From contig CAZKYI010000002.1 in the NCBI GenBank assembly GCA_964557005.1, positions 434,001-498,000 on the forward strand: a DNA stretch of 64,000 bases. The letters run 5' to 3'. Source of the DNA: JBECKS01 sp964557005. Its GTDB lineage: Bacteria > Pseudomonadota > Gammaproteobacteria > Pseudomonadales > JBECKS01. Under the pieces are notes generated by a model that was not told the origin of the DNA, did no database searches, and was given only the letters and a program-made list of their open reading frames with translations. The translations under genes were made by a program, and so were the position numbers. Below, in pieces: positions 44,832 through 54,251 of this stretch; positions within the stretch are counted from its first letter, which is position 1; each line of letters begins with the position of its first letter.

Positions 44832-47627
44832 ATGGAAATCAAAAGGATTGGGAACACGGGTTTTTTGTTACTTGCTTCATTATTGAGCGGCTTGTTATTT
44901 GCCAATGCCATGGAAATTTTACCCTATCGTGATTTGGTCAAAATTGTCGATGGTGGTGTCAATATCAGTTCGCGTGTGGATTATCTGCATGACCAGCAAG
45001 GCAACCTGAATTTTGACAAGGTGCGCAGGCTGAATGAAGAAAGCTGGAGTCAGAATAAAAGAGACATACTCGATCTGGGTTTCAGCAAGAAACCTGTCTG
45101 GCTAAGAATGTATTTGCCTTTTGGTGAAATCAGCACCGACCGCTGGTATCTGCGTATTAACAATTCGCTTATTCACGATGTTGAAGTGTATTTTGTCGAG
45201 CATGGTTCGCTCACGCGCAAACAACTTGTCAAAAATGTTGATCAGTTTTCTGATAAACCCTACCAGCATCCCGATTGGGTATTACCCTTCAGCGTGCAGC
45301 CTAATCAGGATATTGAAATATTTGTCCGCCTTGAACACAAAATTCATTTTCTGTTTTCTGTTTATGTCGATAACGATACCAGTATCAGCGCCAGCAGCCA
45401 GATAAAAAATTTCCTTTACGGTGCTTTTGTCGGTTTGATTGCAGCACTCGCCATCTACAATTTTTTTGTATTTGTGACAACGAGGGATTTGGCCTACTTA
45501 TTCTATACTGCCTATATCACCTCGACAGGCTGTTACTTTGTTGCACAAAGCGGCTTCGGGTTTCAGTATTTCTGGCCAGAGTATAAAGCGCTGGGGGATT
45601 TTCTGGTCATTGCAGCCATTGCTTCGGTGAGTGTGTTTGCCAGTTTGTTTATCGTGGAATTTCTGGCGCTGCAAAAAATCAGTCAGTGGCTGGTCTGGTA
45701 TTTTTATGCGATTGCTGCAAGCGCAGCACTGTTCTTGCTGCCACTCTTTTCGGGTAACAACGAACTGCCATCGAACTTGCTTGCAGTCAATATGACGATT
45801 GCGTGTGTGAGTTACATTGTGGTGGGTATTTATTGCTGGAATCGCAAGGTTCGCTATGCAATGTATTATGTGATTGCATGGATTATCTTCACAATTACCG
45901 TGGTGCTGGCGGCGCTCGCTTTTCTGGGTTTGATGCCTTACGACTACTCTTATATTTACGCGGCACAAGTTGGCAGTGTCATTGAGGCGGTGTTGATTTC
46001 CTTTGCCTTGGGTGTGCGCATCAGGTTTCTACGCGAACAAGCGGTGCAGGCACAAGCGGACAATAAAGCCAAGAGCAAATTCATTGCAAAAATGAGTCAT
46101 GAAATTCGCACGCCCATGACAGGCATTCTGGGTATGTCGGAATTGTTGGCTGAGCGTTTACAGGACCCAACCAACAAACACTATAACAACGTCATCTATC
46201 AGAGTGGTCAGGCTTTATTGACCATCATTAACGATATTCTCGACTATTCCAAAATAGAAGCAGGCAATATGGAAATCAAATCCGCTGCGTTTGATCTGGA
46301 AGCGCTGCTGCTGGAAACCATTGATTTGTACAAGGCGAGGGCGATAGAAAAATCATTGGAATTGATTGCGGATATTGATCCCAATGTACCTCCATTGGTT
46401 CAGGGCGATGCGCAACGTGTCAAACAGGTTCTGGGCAACCTGTTAAACAATGCCTTGAAGTTTACACCTGAGGGGCAAATCATTGTCAAGGTACTGGTGC
46501 TCGATCTGGAAAGTGGCCTGATAAAAATCAGCGTGATTGATTCGGGTGAAGGCATAGAAGAAAGTTATCAACAAACCTTGTTCGATGCGTTTTCCCAGGC
46601 AGAGCCTTCACGCAGTTCAACCATTGCGCGCGAAAGTGGTGGCGTGGGTTTGGGGCTGACCATCTGCAAACAGCTGGTTGATATGATGGGCGGCTCAATG
46701 GGTTTCAGCAGCCGTAAAGGGCTGGGTTCAACTTTCTGGTTCAAGTTGAGTCTCCCGCCTTATGAAGGAAAATTTGTACACAAACGCGAATTCAGACAAA
46801 AAGAATTGCAAGGTGTACGCATTCTGATTGTTGATGACAATTTCACCTTCTGCGAGTTGTTAAAGGTTCAGGTGGGGCGCTGGGGTATGGAAGCCTATGT
46901 GGCACATAATGGCGAGCAAGCGCTGAACATGCTGTTGCAAAGCGAAAAGGCAAAGGTCAGTTTCGATCTGGTATCGATTGATTTGTACATGCCAGTGATG
47001 GACGGGCTTGAACTGGGCAAACACATGAATGAGTACGAAAGTTTAAGCAACATTCCCAGAGTGCTGCTGACATCGATTGCCAATTTACCTACTCGTAAAC
47101 AGTTGAATGATGCGGGTATTTCACTGGCGGTTGAGAAACCTTGCGCTGCCAAAGACTTGTACGAAGCTTTTGTGAATACCATTCAGATGGACAGGCAAGG
47201 TATGCTGGGTGGTGAAGAACACAAAGGAAGTAGCGCCGCGCAGAGTGAAAAGTTGCGTATCTTGCTGGTGGAAGATGATGAAGTGAATCAAATGGTGGTG
47301 AGAGGCATCTTGCAGAAATTGGGTCACAGTGTGGAGATGCTTGTGAATGGAAAAGAAGCTTTGGATAAAGTGCAGGCAGATGACAGAAGTTTTGATTTGA
47401 TTCTGATGGATTGTGAAATGCCAGTAATGGACGGTTATGAAGCGACACGCAGAATTCGACAATGGGAGCGGCAGAATCAGATGTTGCCAGTGGTGATTAT
47501 TGCGCTCACAGCACACTTGCTTGATGACCAAAGGGATATTTGTTTGAACGCCGGTATGGATAACTGCATTGGCAAACCTGTTGATGCGAAAAAACTCAAT
47601 GAGCTGATTCACAGCTATATGTTTTAA
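44832..47627 (+). CDS. Hybrid sensor histidine kinase with 7TM-DISM input and two receiver domains
   Basis: 931 residues. Signal peptide up to about 26; periplasmic DISMED2-type domain about 40-185 (KKPVWLRMYLPF, WYLRINNSLIHDVEVYFVEHG); seven membrane helices about 190-405; HisKA with the phosphorylated His in KMSHEIRTPMTGILGM near 423; HATPase with NNALKFTPEG, DSGEGIEE and GGVGLGLTICKQLV about 530-650; receiver 1 with VDDN and SIDLYMPVMDG about 660-790; receiver 2 with VEDDEVNQ and MDCEMPVMDG about 805-925. No Hpt domain, so phosphotransfer must go to a separate protein. DISM domains bind carbohydrate-like ligands. No response regulator is adjacent. The next gene starts 15 bases on. Confidence 0.92.
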   Translation: MEIKRIGNTGFLLLASLLSGLLFANAMEILPYRDLVKIVDGGVNISSRVDYLHDQQGNLNFDKVRRLNEESWSQNKRDILDLGFSKKPVWLRMYLPFGEISTDRWYLRINNSLIHDVEVYFVEHGSLTRKQLVKNVDQFSDKPYQHPDWVLPFSVQPNQDIEIFVRLEHKIHFLFSVYVDNDTSISASSQIKNFLYGAFVGLIAALAIYNFFVFVTTRDLAYLFYTAYITSTGCYFVAQSGFGFQYFWPEYKALGDFLVIAAIASVSVFASLFIVEFLALQKISQWLVWYFYAIAASAALFLLPLFSGNNELPSNLLAVNMTIACVSYIVVGIYCWNRKVRYAMYYVIAWIIFTITVVLAALAFLGLMPYDYSYIYAAQVGSVIEAVLISFALGVRIRFLREQAVQAQADNKAKSKFIAKMSHEIRTPMTGILGMSELLAERLQDPTNKHYNNVIYQSGQALLTIINDILDYSKIEAGNMEIKSAAFDLEALLLETIDLYKARAIEKSLELIADIDPNVPPLVQGDAQRVKQVLGNLLNNALKFTPEGQIIVKVLVLDLESGLIKISVIDSGEGIEESYQQTLFDAFSQAEPSRSSTIARESGGVGLGLTICKQLVDMMGGSMGFSSRKGLGSTFWFKLSLPPYEGKFVHKREFRQKELQGVRILIVDDNFTFCELLKVQVGRWGMEAYVAHNGEQALNMLLQSEKAKVSFDLVSIDLYMPVMDGLELGKHMNEYESLSNIPRVLLTSIANLPTRKQLNDAGISLAVEKPCAAKDLYEAFVNTIQMDRQGMLGGEEHKGSSAAQSEKLRILLVEDDEVNQMVVRGILQKLGHSVEMLVNGKEALDKVQADDRSFDLILMDCEMPVMDGYEATRRIRQWERQNQMLPVVIIALTAHLLDDQRDICLNAGMDNCIGKPVDAKKLNELIHSYMF

Positions 47628-47642
47628 TTCGGGAATCCTGTC

Positions 47643-48182
47643 TTGTTAAATTCCAGAAATTTTCTTGTATTATTTTTACTGCTGGGGAGTTTGAATATCA
47701 ATGTATGGGCAGGTGTAGATGAACAGATTTATCTGTCACAACAGGATTTTTTAAGCCAGAACCTTGGTGCAGATTTTGAAAGCAAGGTTATCTGGTTTGA
47801 TGAAGCGTTAAGAGCGCAGTTGACTACGCAGTTGAAATATCTACCGTCCAGCCCAAGGCTGCGTTACTGGCAAGCAGAAAACAAGCGCGCATGGATTGTT
47901 GAAGAAATAGGGCGAGACAAACCGATTACCCTGGGTTTTATTGTGCAGAACAACACCATCACAAAGTTTGAGGTTCTGGTGTTCCGTGAGAGTCGTGGTT
48001 ATGAAATCCGTTATCCTGCTTTTGCACAGCAGCTCAATCACATGGGGCTGGAAATGGCGGGTGAGCAGCTCAAACTCAATCAGCCTGTTGATAACATCAC
48101 TGGTGCAACACTGTCGGTCAATGCAGTTAAAAAAATGGCGCGTTTCGTACTGTATCTCGACGCGCATTTATCAGGTGCATAA
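47643..48182 (+). CDS. FMN-binding domain protein, exported
   Basis: 179 residues with signal peptide MLNSRNFLVLFLLLGSLNINVWA. The C-terminal FMN-binding domain ends in VDNITGATLSVNAVKKM, a close match to the flavinylation motif (D/S)GATx(S/T) of NqrC/RnfG-like proteins, in which ApbE attaches FMN to the last Ser/Thr; the first position is Thr here. The start is a TTG with GGGA upstream; no ATG fits. It lies 15 bases after the kinase and 6 before the PepSY gene. It would carry electrons on the outer face of the membrane, or sense flavin redox state for the kinase. Confidence 0.85.
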   Translation: MLNSRNFLVLFLLLGSLNINVWAGVDEQIYLSQQDFLSQNLGADFESKVIWFDEALRAQLTTQLKYLPSSPRLRYWQAENKRAWIVEEIGRDKPITLGFIVQNNTITKFEVLVFRESRGYEIRYPAFAQQLNHMGLEMAGEQLKLNQPVDNITGATLSVNAVKKMARFVLYLDAHLSGA

Positions 48183-48188
48183 ATCCTC

Positions 48189-48944
48189 ATGTCATCTTCG
48201 CCACAACAATCTTTTCGTTTGATGCTGTTTTTACGCACCTGGCACAGGCGTTTGGGCGTGTTTGTTTTTTTGATGGTGGTATGGCTTGCGCTGACTGGCA
48301 TTTTAATCAATCACAGTGATGAACTGGGTTTTAATAAACATTTACTTAAAAACGACTGGTTAAAAGCGATGTATGGTTTGAATCCAGTGCCTGAAAAACA
48401 CAGCGCGTACAGTAACGGACAACATTATTTTCATTGCTACGACAATCAGTTTTATGTCGATGCACACCCTTATGCAGAATGCAGTGGGGCGCTTCAACAT
48501 TTTCTGAAAGCGCAGGATTATGTTGTGCTTGCCAATGAGCGTGAAATTTTTTTACTGGATACCACAAGCCGCTTTCTTGAACTTGTCAGGCTCGATGACT
48601 TTGTTCTGCCTCTTGATACCGTGTATATGCTCGAAGCTAATCACATGGTGCTGGTGGCACACAATCAACAGGCTTATTTGATGAATCTTGACAGTTTGTC
48701 TGTGGAAAGGTTTTTTCCTGTTTTTGATGTATCTGGAATAGAAGCAGCGGTGAAAACAGAATTGCCACAGGCATTACACGCAGAACTGGTGTTTCCTGGC
48801 ATCAATATGGAACGTGTCCTGCTCGATTTGCACAGTGGTCGCCTGTTTGGAAAAGCAGGTGTGTGGGTGGTGGATTTTTTTGCGCTACTGTTTGTGGTGT
48901 TGTCTTTGGGTGGCTTGTGTATTTTTTTCTACCCAAAGCGCTAG
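48189..48944 (+). CDS. PepSY-associated membrane protein
   Basis: 251 residues with one membrane helix near the N-terminus (LGVFVFLMVVWLALTGILIN, residues 22-41) ending in the HSDELGFNK turn typical of PepSY_TM proteins, a periplasmic PepSY-like region with a pair of Cys in HYFHCYDNQFYVDAHPYAECSG, and a C-terminal helix WVVDFFALLFVVLSLGGLCIFFYP. PepSY_TM proteins next to FMN-binding proteins are thought to pass electrons across the membrane to the flavin. His residues near the first helix (RTWHRRLG, NHSDE) could ligate haem. It is the third gene of the kinase unit. Confidence 0.85.
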   Translation: MSSSPQQSFRLMLFLRTWHRRLGVFVFLMVVWLALTGILINHSDELGFNKHLLKNDWLKAMYGLNPVPEKHSAYSNGQHYFHCYDNQFYVDAHPYAECSGALQHFLKAQDYVVLANEREIFLLDTTSRFLELVRLDDFVLPLDTVYMLEANHMVLVAHNQQAYLMNLDSLSVERFFPVFDVSGIEAAVKTELPQALHAELVFPGINMERVLLDLHSGRLFGKAGVWVVDFFALLFVVLSLGGLCIFFYPKR

Positions 48945-48958
48945 TATAAAAAAGTCGA

Positions 48959-50332
48959 TCAGGGAATGCTTTCAAAACCCATGAGTTCAGGATCATTCAC
49001 CAGCCATTGATTCAACTCTTTCAAATCCTGTTCGCTCAGTTCGCCGACAAATAATTTTAGTTGCAAATTGTGCAGCACATAATCAATGCGTGCATGAGCA
49101 TATTCTCTTTGTGCAGAAAAAAAGTTGCGCTGTGCGTTGAGCACATCAATCATGTCGCGTGAACCAATTTCATATTGCGCACGCACCGCCCTGAGTGCGC
49201 GTTCTGAAGAAGCCAGCGCTTTTTTGCGTGCGTCTACACTGAGCACATCGGTGTAGATGGAACGAAAACGATTGGTGACGTAGTACATAAACTTTTGTTC
49301 TTCTGCCAACGCATCATCGGTACTTTGCATGAATTGCGCTCGCTGCTGTTTGTTGGTGTAGTAATCGCCGAGACCGACGAACAGAGGCCATTGAACACGA
49401 ATGCCCACAGATTCCTGTTCACCGCTCACTACAAAGTTACCGCCTTCCTGATCCTGATGTGCAATGGAAGCAAACAGCTCAACCGTCGGGTAAACACCTG
49501 AGGTGTTACGGCGCATGTTTTGTTTGGCAATTTCTACACTTTTATGCAGCGCCTTGACGTTGGGGCTGTTGAGTTTGGCTTTATCTGTCCAGACTTTTTC
49601 ATTAAAAGGTTTGAGGTGTTCTATGGGGTAGTCTTGCGACAGATTCAGAATGGTGGGATTGGCAATTCCCGTGCGGGTAATCAAATCTTCATAGGCAACC
49701 TTGAGATAACCCAGTTCGGTAATTTGTCGCACTGTTGCCAAATCAAATGAAGCTTGAGTTTCGATGACTTCGGTTTGGTCACTCACGCCTGCTTCAGCCT
49801 TGGCGCTGATTTCCCTGAGTTGTGTTTCCAGTGCTTTCTGCTCGCCTTGTGCGAGGTTGTAATTCACCTGTGTGCGAATCACCTCGAAATAGAGCACGGC
49901 GGTATCATAGATATTGCTTTGCAATGCACTCTCATATTCCAGTTCTGCCAGCTCAAAGTGTGCCCTGTTTTGTCTATAGATGTGCCATTTTTCCTTATTA
50001 AACAAGGGTTGCACCACTTGCAGTTGATAGCCTGTGGAATCGTATTCATCTTCAGACACACACATCGGGTTGCTGGCAGGGCAGTCTGCCTGATCCTTCA
50101 CTTCTTTATGTTCACCACTGAACACCACATTGGGCAGCATGTACGCGCGACCAATGCCCTTGCTTTGTTTGCCTGCTTCCCAGGCATGTTGTTTTGAGCG
50201 CCAGTTGGGGTCATTTTGCTGAATGGCCTGATAGATTTGCAGCAAATCTTCGGCGTGGGCGACAGGGCTGCCAATCAGCAAGACTGCAAGGATGATGAAA
50301 AGGAAGGCAGATATTTGCATGGCGCGCAGCAT
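48959..50332 (-). CDS. tolC: TolC-family outer-membrane efflux channel
   Basis: Outer-membrane channel for type I secretion and efflux. Signal peptide MLRAMQISAFLFIILAVLLIGSPVAHA, then two repeated outer-membrane-factor halves: LLQIYQAIQQNDPNWRSK at the start; YESALQSNIYDTAVLYFEVIRTQVNYNLAQGE; in the second half LVQ-like NTSGVYPTVELFASIAHQD and RYRSIYTDVLSVDARKKAL-type text with YEIGSRDMIDVLNAQRNFFSAQREYA, the family hallmark. 457 residues. It is divergent from thiC, as in pseudomonads. An ATG four codons in would shorten the n-region, so the first is kept. Confidence 0.93.
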   Translation of the reverse strand: MLRAMQISAFLFIILAVLLIGSPVAHAEDLLQIYQAIQQNDPNWRSKQHAWEAGKQSKGIGRAYMLPNVVFSGEHKEVKDQADCPASNPMCVSEDEYDSTGYQLQVVQPLFNKEKWHIYRQNRAHFELAELEYESALQSNIYDTAVLYFEVIRTQVNYNLAQGEQKALETQLREISAKAEAGVSDQTEVIETQASFDLATVRQITELGYLKVAYEDLITRTGIANPTILNLSQDYPIEHLKPFNEKVWTDKAKLNSPNVKALHKSVEIAKQNMRRNTSGVYPTVELFASIAHQDQEGGNFVVSGEQESVGIRVQWPLFVGLGDYYTNKQQRAQFMQSTDDALAEEQKFMYYVTNRFRSIYTDVLSVDARKKALASSERALRAVRAQYEIGSRDMIDVLNAQRNFFSAQREYAHARIDYVLHNLQLKLFVGELSEQDLKELNQWLVNDPELMGFESIP

Positions 50333-50406
50333 AACGGCTAATTCAGTTTTTCACTATGGGTATAGCTGATATGATTAAATTTTTATTGGCAGTTAAAGGC
50401 AAAGGC

Positions 50407-52290
50407 ATGGGTGTTCACAAAGACAGAATCAGGGAACCTATTTTTACACGGTCAGCAGAACTCAGTGCTTCTGCCAGAGCGCCCTTTCCTGCATCACGAA
50501 AAATTTATGTGAAAGGTGGGCAAGGTGTGCAGGTGGCCATGCGCGAAATTTTACAAACCGAAACACGCACCGAGCGTGGTGTTGAAATCAATCCACCGAT
50601 TCGTGTGTATGATACTTCGGGTGCCTATACCGACCCTGCGATTGAGATTGATATTTGCAAGGGCTTGCCTGCTGTAAGAGCAGACTGGATAGCCGCGCGT
50701 GGTGATACCGAGCGGCTGTCCGCTGTATCGTCTGTTTATGGGCAGAGCCGTTTACAAAATGAAGCACTTGCAAACATTCGTTTTCCGAATTTGAAAAATC
50801 CGCTGCGGGCTTTGGCAGGGCGTAATGTTTCGCAAATGTATTATGCCAAACGAGGCATCATTACTCCTGAAATGGAATATGTTGCGGTGCGTGAAAACAT
50901 GAAGCGTGCCAATGTTGCCGCCTTGAATCAGCAACATGAAGGTCAAAGTTTTGGTGCAGCGATTCCCCTGGAAATTACCCCTGAGTTTGTGCGTGATGAA
51001 ATTGCATGTGGACGCGCGGTATTGCCTGCCAACATCAATCACCCTGAGCTTGAACCGCAAATTATCGGGCGCAATTTTCTGGTGAAAGTGAATGCCAATA
51101 TCGGCAATTCGGCGGTGTCTTCTTCCATTGCAGAAGAAGTTGAAAAAATGACCTGGTCTACCCGTTGGGGTGCGGACACGGTGATGGATCTTTCCACTGG
51201 CAACAACATTCACGAAACACGCGAATGGATTATTCGCAATTCTCCTGTACCGATTGGTACCGTGCCTATCTATCAGGCTCTCGAAAAAGTGGGTGGCGTT
51301 GCCGAAGATTTAAGCTGGGAAATTTTTCGCGACACACTCATCGAACAGGCTGAACAAGGTGTCGATTACTTTACCATTCACGCAGGTGTGCGTTTGGCTT
51401 ATGTGCCGATGACTGCGAAGCGAGTCACAGGCATTGTTTCTCGTGGTGGTTCGATTATGGCCAAATGGTGTCTGGCACATCACAAGGAAAATTTTCTCTA
51501 CACACACTTTGAAGATATTTGTGAAATTCTCAAACAATACGATGTGTCATTTTCACTCGGTGATGGTTTAAGACCCGGTTCGATTGCCGATGCCAATGAC
51601 GAAGCACAATTTGCTGAACTGGAAACGCTTGGTGAGCTAACCAGAGTGGCATGGAAGCATGATGTGCAAACGTTTATTGAAGGGCCAGGTCATGTGCCCA
51701 TGCACCTGATTAAGGAAAACATGGACAAGCAATTACGCGAATGCGGCGAAGCGCCTTTTTATACCCTGGGGCCATTAACGACTGATATTGCACCTGGTTA
51801 TGATCATATTACTTCCGGTATTGGCGCAGCGATGATTGGCTGGTATGGCACTGCGATGCTGTGTTATGTCACACCCAAAGAACATTTGGGTTTGCCCGAC
51901 AAGGACGATGTAAAAACCGGTTTGATTACCTACAAGATTGCTGCCCATGCAGCGGATTTGGCAAAAGGCCATCCAGGTGCACAAATACGTGACAATGCAC
52001 TGTCGAAGGCACGTTTTGAATTTCGTTGGGAAGATCAATTCAATCTGGGTTTGGATCCTGATACCGCCAGAGCCTACCATGATGAAACCATGCCAAAAGA
52101 AGCGCACAAAGTGGCGCACTTTTGTTCCATGTGCGGGCCAAAATTTTGTTCCATGAAAATTTCACAGGAAGTGCGAGACTACGCCGCAACGCAGGGGCAG
52201 CCAGTTAAATTTATCGATGCAGATGAAGGCATGAAGCAGAAGTCGCAGGAATTTCGCGCATCAGGCAGTCAGATTTATCAGAAACAGTAA
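50407..52290 (+). CDS. thiC: Phosphomethylpyrimidine synthase
   Basis: Radical SAM enzyme making hydroxymethylpyrimidine phosphate from AIR for thiamine. Family text: SRKIYVKGGQGVQVAMREI, TSGAYTDPAIEIDICKGLPAVRADWI, YARGIITPEMEYVA-like YAKRGIITPEMEYVAVREN, NANIGNSAVSSSIAEEVEKMTWSTRWGADTVMDLSTG, IEGPGHVPMHLIKENM, and the C-terminal cluster motif CSMCGPKFC. 627 residues from the ATG at 50407, which fits the family; an ATG 17 codons earlier at 50356 is possible and would leave only 23 bases to tolC. No TPP riboswitch is visible upstream, which is unusual for this gene. Confidence 0.96.
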   Translation: MGVHKDRIREPIFTRSAELSASARAPFPASRKIYVKGGQGVQVAMREILQTETRTERGVEINPPIRVYDTSGAYTDPAIEIDICKGLPAVRADWIAARGDTERLSAVSSVYGQSRLQNEALANIRFPNLKNPLRALAGRNVSQMYYAKRGIITPEMEYVAVRENMKRANVAALNQQHEGQSFGAAIPLEITPEFVRDEIACGRAVLPANINHPELEPQIIGRNFLVKVNANIGNSAVSSSIAEEVEKMTWSTRWGADTVMDLSTGNNIHETREWIIRNSPVPIGTVPIYQALEKVGGVAEDLSWEIFRDTLIEQAEQGVDYFTIHAGVRLAYVPMTAKRVTGIVSRGGSIMAKWCLAHHKENFLYTHFEDICEILKQYDVSFSLGDGLRPGSIADANDEAQFAELETLGELTRVAWKHDVQTFIEGPGHVPMHLIKENMDKQLRECGEAPFYTLGPLTTDIAPGYDHITSGIGAAMIGWYGTAMLCYVTPKEHLGLPDKDDVKTGLITYKIAAHAADLAKGHPGAQIRDNALSKARFEFRWEDQFNLGLDPDTARAYHDETMPKEAHKVAHFCSMCGPKFCSMKISQEVRDYAATQGQPVKFIDADEGMKQKSQEFRASGSQIYQKQ

Positions 52291-52301
52291 AGGGTATATT
52301 T

Positions 52302-52757
52302 GTGGAAAAGACGCAAATCAGGGCAACTTTCAAACGTAAGTACGTGCCTGATATTTCAGCTTTTATGAGTTTGTGTGATGCAAACTACGCCAAGTTGATG
52401 CAGTTGTTACCCCACTTTGAACACAGCGATGAGCGCAGCTTTGGCTTGTCGCGTCAGCAACATGAATTGGGAAAAATTCATATTCACATCAGCGAGCGCT
52501 GTAAATACACCACTACCTTGTTCCTGCGTCAGCAAGCGGATACACCTTTTATGAGTTCGACCTGCATGGAAGTGCGTATTTACCATGATGCTGCGATGGC
52601 TGAGGTGTTAAGTTTTCAGGGCATTGGCAAGTTGCAGGGAAATTACAGCTATCCCAATAAACAGATGCTGCAACAAGATGAAAAAGTGTTGTGCAATGAA
52701 TTTCTGGCAGACTGGTTAAGTTACTGCCTTAAATTTGGTTACAGCCTCGATATATAA
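52302..52757 (+). CDS. yqiB: DUF1249 protein, YqiB type
   Basis: Cytoplasmic protein of 151 residues, function unknown, conserved next to cpdA in gammaproteobacteria. The family text YVPDISAFMSLCDANYAKLMQLLP, HISERCKYTTTLFLRQ, MEVRIYHDAAMAEVLSFQGIGKLQGNYSYPNKQMLQQDEKVLCNEFLADWL is clear. The start is GTG with AGGG upstream. It begins 11 bases after thiC; in E. coli and Pseudomonas nudF precedes it, but that gene is absent here. Confidence 0.93.
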   Translation: MEKTQIRATFKRKYVPDISAFMSLCDANYAKLMQLLPHFEHSDERSFGLSRQQHELGKIHIHISERCKYTTTLFLRQQADTPFMSSTCMEVRIYHDAAMAEVLSFQGIGKLQGNYSYPNKQMLQQDEKVLCNEFLADWLSYCLKFGYSLDI

Positions 52758-52781
52758 CGCCATTCCTGATTTGCCCTGCTT

Positions 52782-53594
52782 ATGTCCAAAACCTTTAACA
52801 TTCTTCAAATTACCGACATTCATTTTCGTGAACAGCCGGAGGGAACCATCTATGGTATTGAAACCCAGAGCCTGTTTGAGCGAACCCTGAAACAGATTGA
52901 GCAGGAAGTATCTGACAATGGCCAGACGATAGATTTGTTATTGGCGACAGGGGATATTTCCCAGGATGGCAGTGCTGCATCGTATCAACGCTTTCATCGG
53001 TTCATCAAAAGCCTGAACGTGCGCAGTTATTTTTTACAAGGTAATCACGATTATTCCCAACCGATGATTGATGAATTCGGGGAAGCCTGTGTTGCGCCTT
53101 GTGTGGTGCATGCGCGTGATATGAAGTCGTCGCCCTGGCGCATTGTGATGCTCAATTCCAGCGTTGAAAATCAGGTGGGTGGCCATTTCGGAAAAGCGCA
53201 ACTGGCGTATGTTGATGAGCAACTCAGGCAGGATTCGCACTCACCCACCATGATTTGTTTTCATCATCACCCCATGTCGATTAACTGCGCCTGGCTTGAT
53301 CAACAAACCATTGATGATGCAGAGGATTTCTTCAAAATCCTTGATTGCTATAACAACGTCAAGCTGTGTATTTATGGGCATATTCATCAGGACAGGCTGA
53401 TGCTGCGCAATCAGGTGCCTTACTATTCAAGCCCCTCGACTTGCGCCCAGTTCAAACCGGAAATGGATACTTTTGCGCTTGATGAGCTGGCACCCGCCTA
53501 TCGCTGGATTCGTTGCCATGACGACGGCACATTTCAAACCGAAGTGTGTCGTTTGAAAAATTTTGATTTTTCCAGCATTAAACCCAAGCAATAA
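52782..53594 (+). CDS. cpdA: 3',5'-cyclic-AMP phosphodiesterase CpdA
   Basis: Class III phosphodiesterase that hydrolyses cyclic AMP. All metal motifs are present in order: ITDIHF (DxH), LATGDISQDGS, LQGNHDYS, CFHHHPMSINCAW, IYGHIHQDRLM. 270 residues, the family length. It overlaps yqiA by one base (TAATG) and belongs to the yqiB-cpdA-yqiA-parE order. Its action would counter Crp-dependent control. Confidence 0.95.
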   Translation: MSKTFNILQITDIHFREQPEGTIYGIETQSLFERTLKQIEQEVSDNGQTIDLLLATGDISQDGSAASYQRFHRFIKSLNVRSYFLQGNHDYSQPMIDEFGEACVAPCVVHARDMKSSPWRIVMLNSSVENQVGGHFGKAQLAYVDEQLRQDSHSPTMICFHHHPMSINCAWLDQQTIDDAEDFFKILDCYNNVKLCIYGHIHQDRLMLRNQVPYYSSPSTCAQFKPEMDTFALDELAPAYRWIRCHDDGTFQTEVCRLKNFDFSSIKPKQ

Positions 53595-54199
53595 TGTCAG
53601 CAACATTTTCTGCAACCCTGATTTACCTGCATGGCTTTCAGTCATCTTCACAGTCACAAAAAGCGCAGGCCTGCCAGACTTTTCTGGCGGCCAATCCTCA
53701 ATTTAACGGCGTTGAATTTGTTTCTCCGGATTTACCTTTTTCTCCTCAAAAAACCGTCAATCTGATTGAAGGTTTGCTTCAACGATATTCCCAACCCTTA
53801 TTGATGGGTAGTTCGATGGGCGGGTTGTATGCGGCGTGGTGTTCACAGAGCTACGCTTGCCCGGCCGTGTTAATCAATCCCGTGGCTGAAACCGAATTTC
53901 TTTTTACCGATTTAATCGGGGAAAATCTTGAGAATACGTACACAGGCGAACACTATGTATTTACGCAGCAAGACATCGATTTCCTGAAAAAAATGGGACG
54001 TTTTGAACTGCATGCGCCCGAGTTGATTTTTAATTTGCTGGAGACAGGCGATGAAGTTCTGGATTATCGTCTGGCTGAAAAAAAGTATAAACTTTGTGCG
54101 CAAAAAGTGATTGAAGGAGGCGATCATCGGTTTCAGAATTTTGAAACCTGTTTGCCCGAGATCATGGCCTTCTATCAAGACTTGTGTATGAAGTCTTGA
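53594..54199 (+). CDS. yqiA: YqiA-type esterase
   Basis: Cytoplasmic alpha/beta hydrolase of 201 residues with acyl-CoA or palmitoyl-CoA thioesterase and esterase activity known for E. coli YqiA. LIYLHGFQSSSQSQKAQACQ at the N-terminus, nucleophile Ser in LLMGSSMGGLYAAW near 76-89, VLINPVAE, and a late EGGDHRF with the catalytic His. It is between cpdA and parE, its usual place. Confidence 0.93.
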   Translation: MSATFSATLIYLHGFQSSSQSQKAQACQTFLAANPQFNGVEFVSPDLPFSPQKTVNLIEGLLQRYSQPLLMGSSMGGLYAAWCSQSYACPAVLINPVAETEFLFTDLIGENLENTYTGEHYVFTQQDIDFLKKMGRFELHAPELIFNLLETGDEVLDYRLAEKKYKLCAQKVIEGGDHRFQNFETCLPEIMAFYQDLCMKS

Positions 54200-54251
54200 A
54201 TCACATAGATTCATTTGTTAACTCAATAAAGCTCAATCAGGATTGCAGTGT

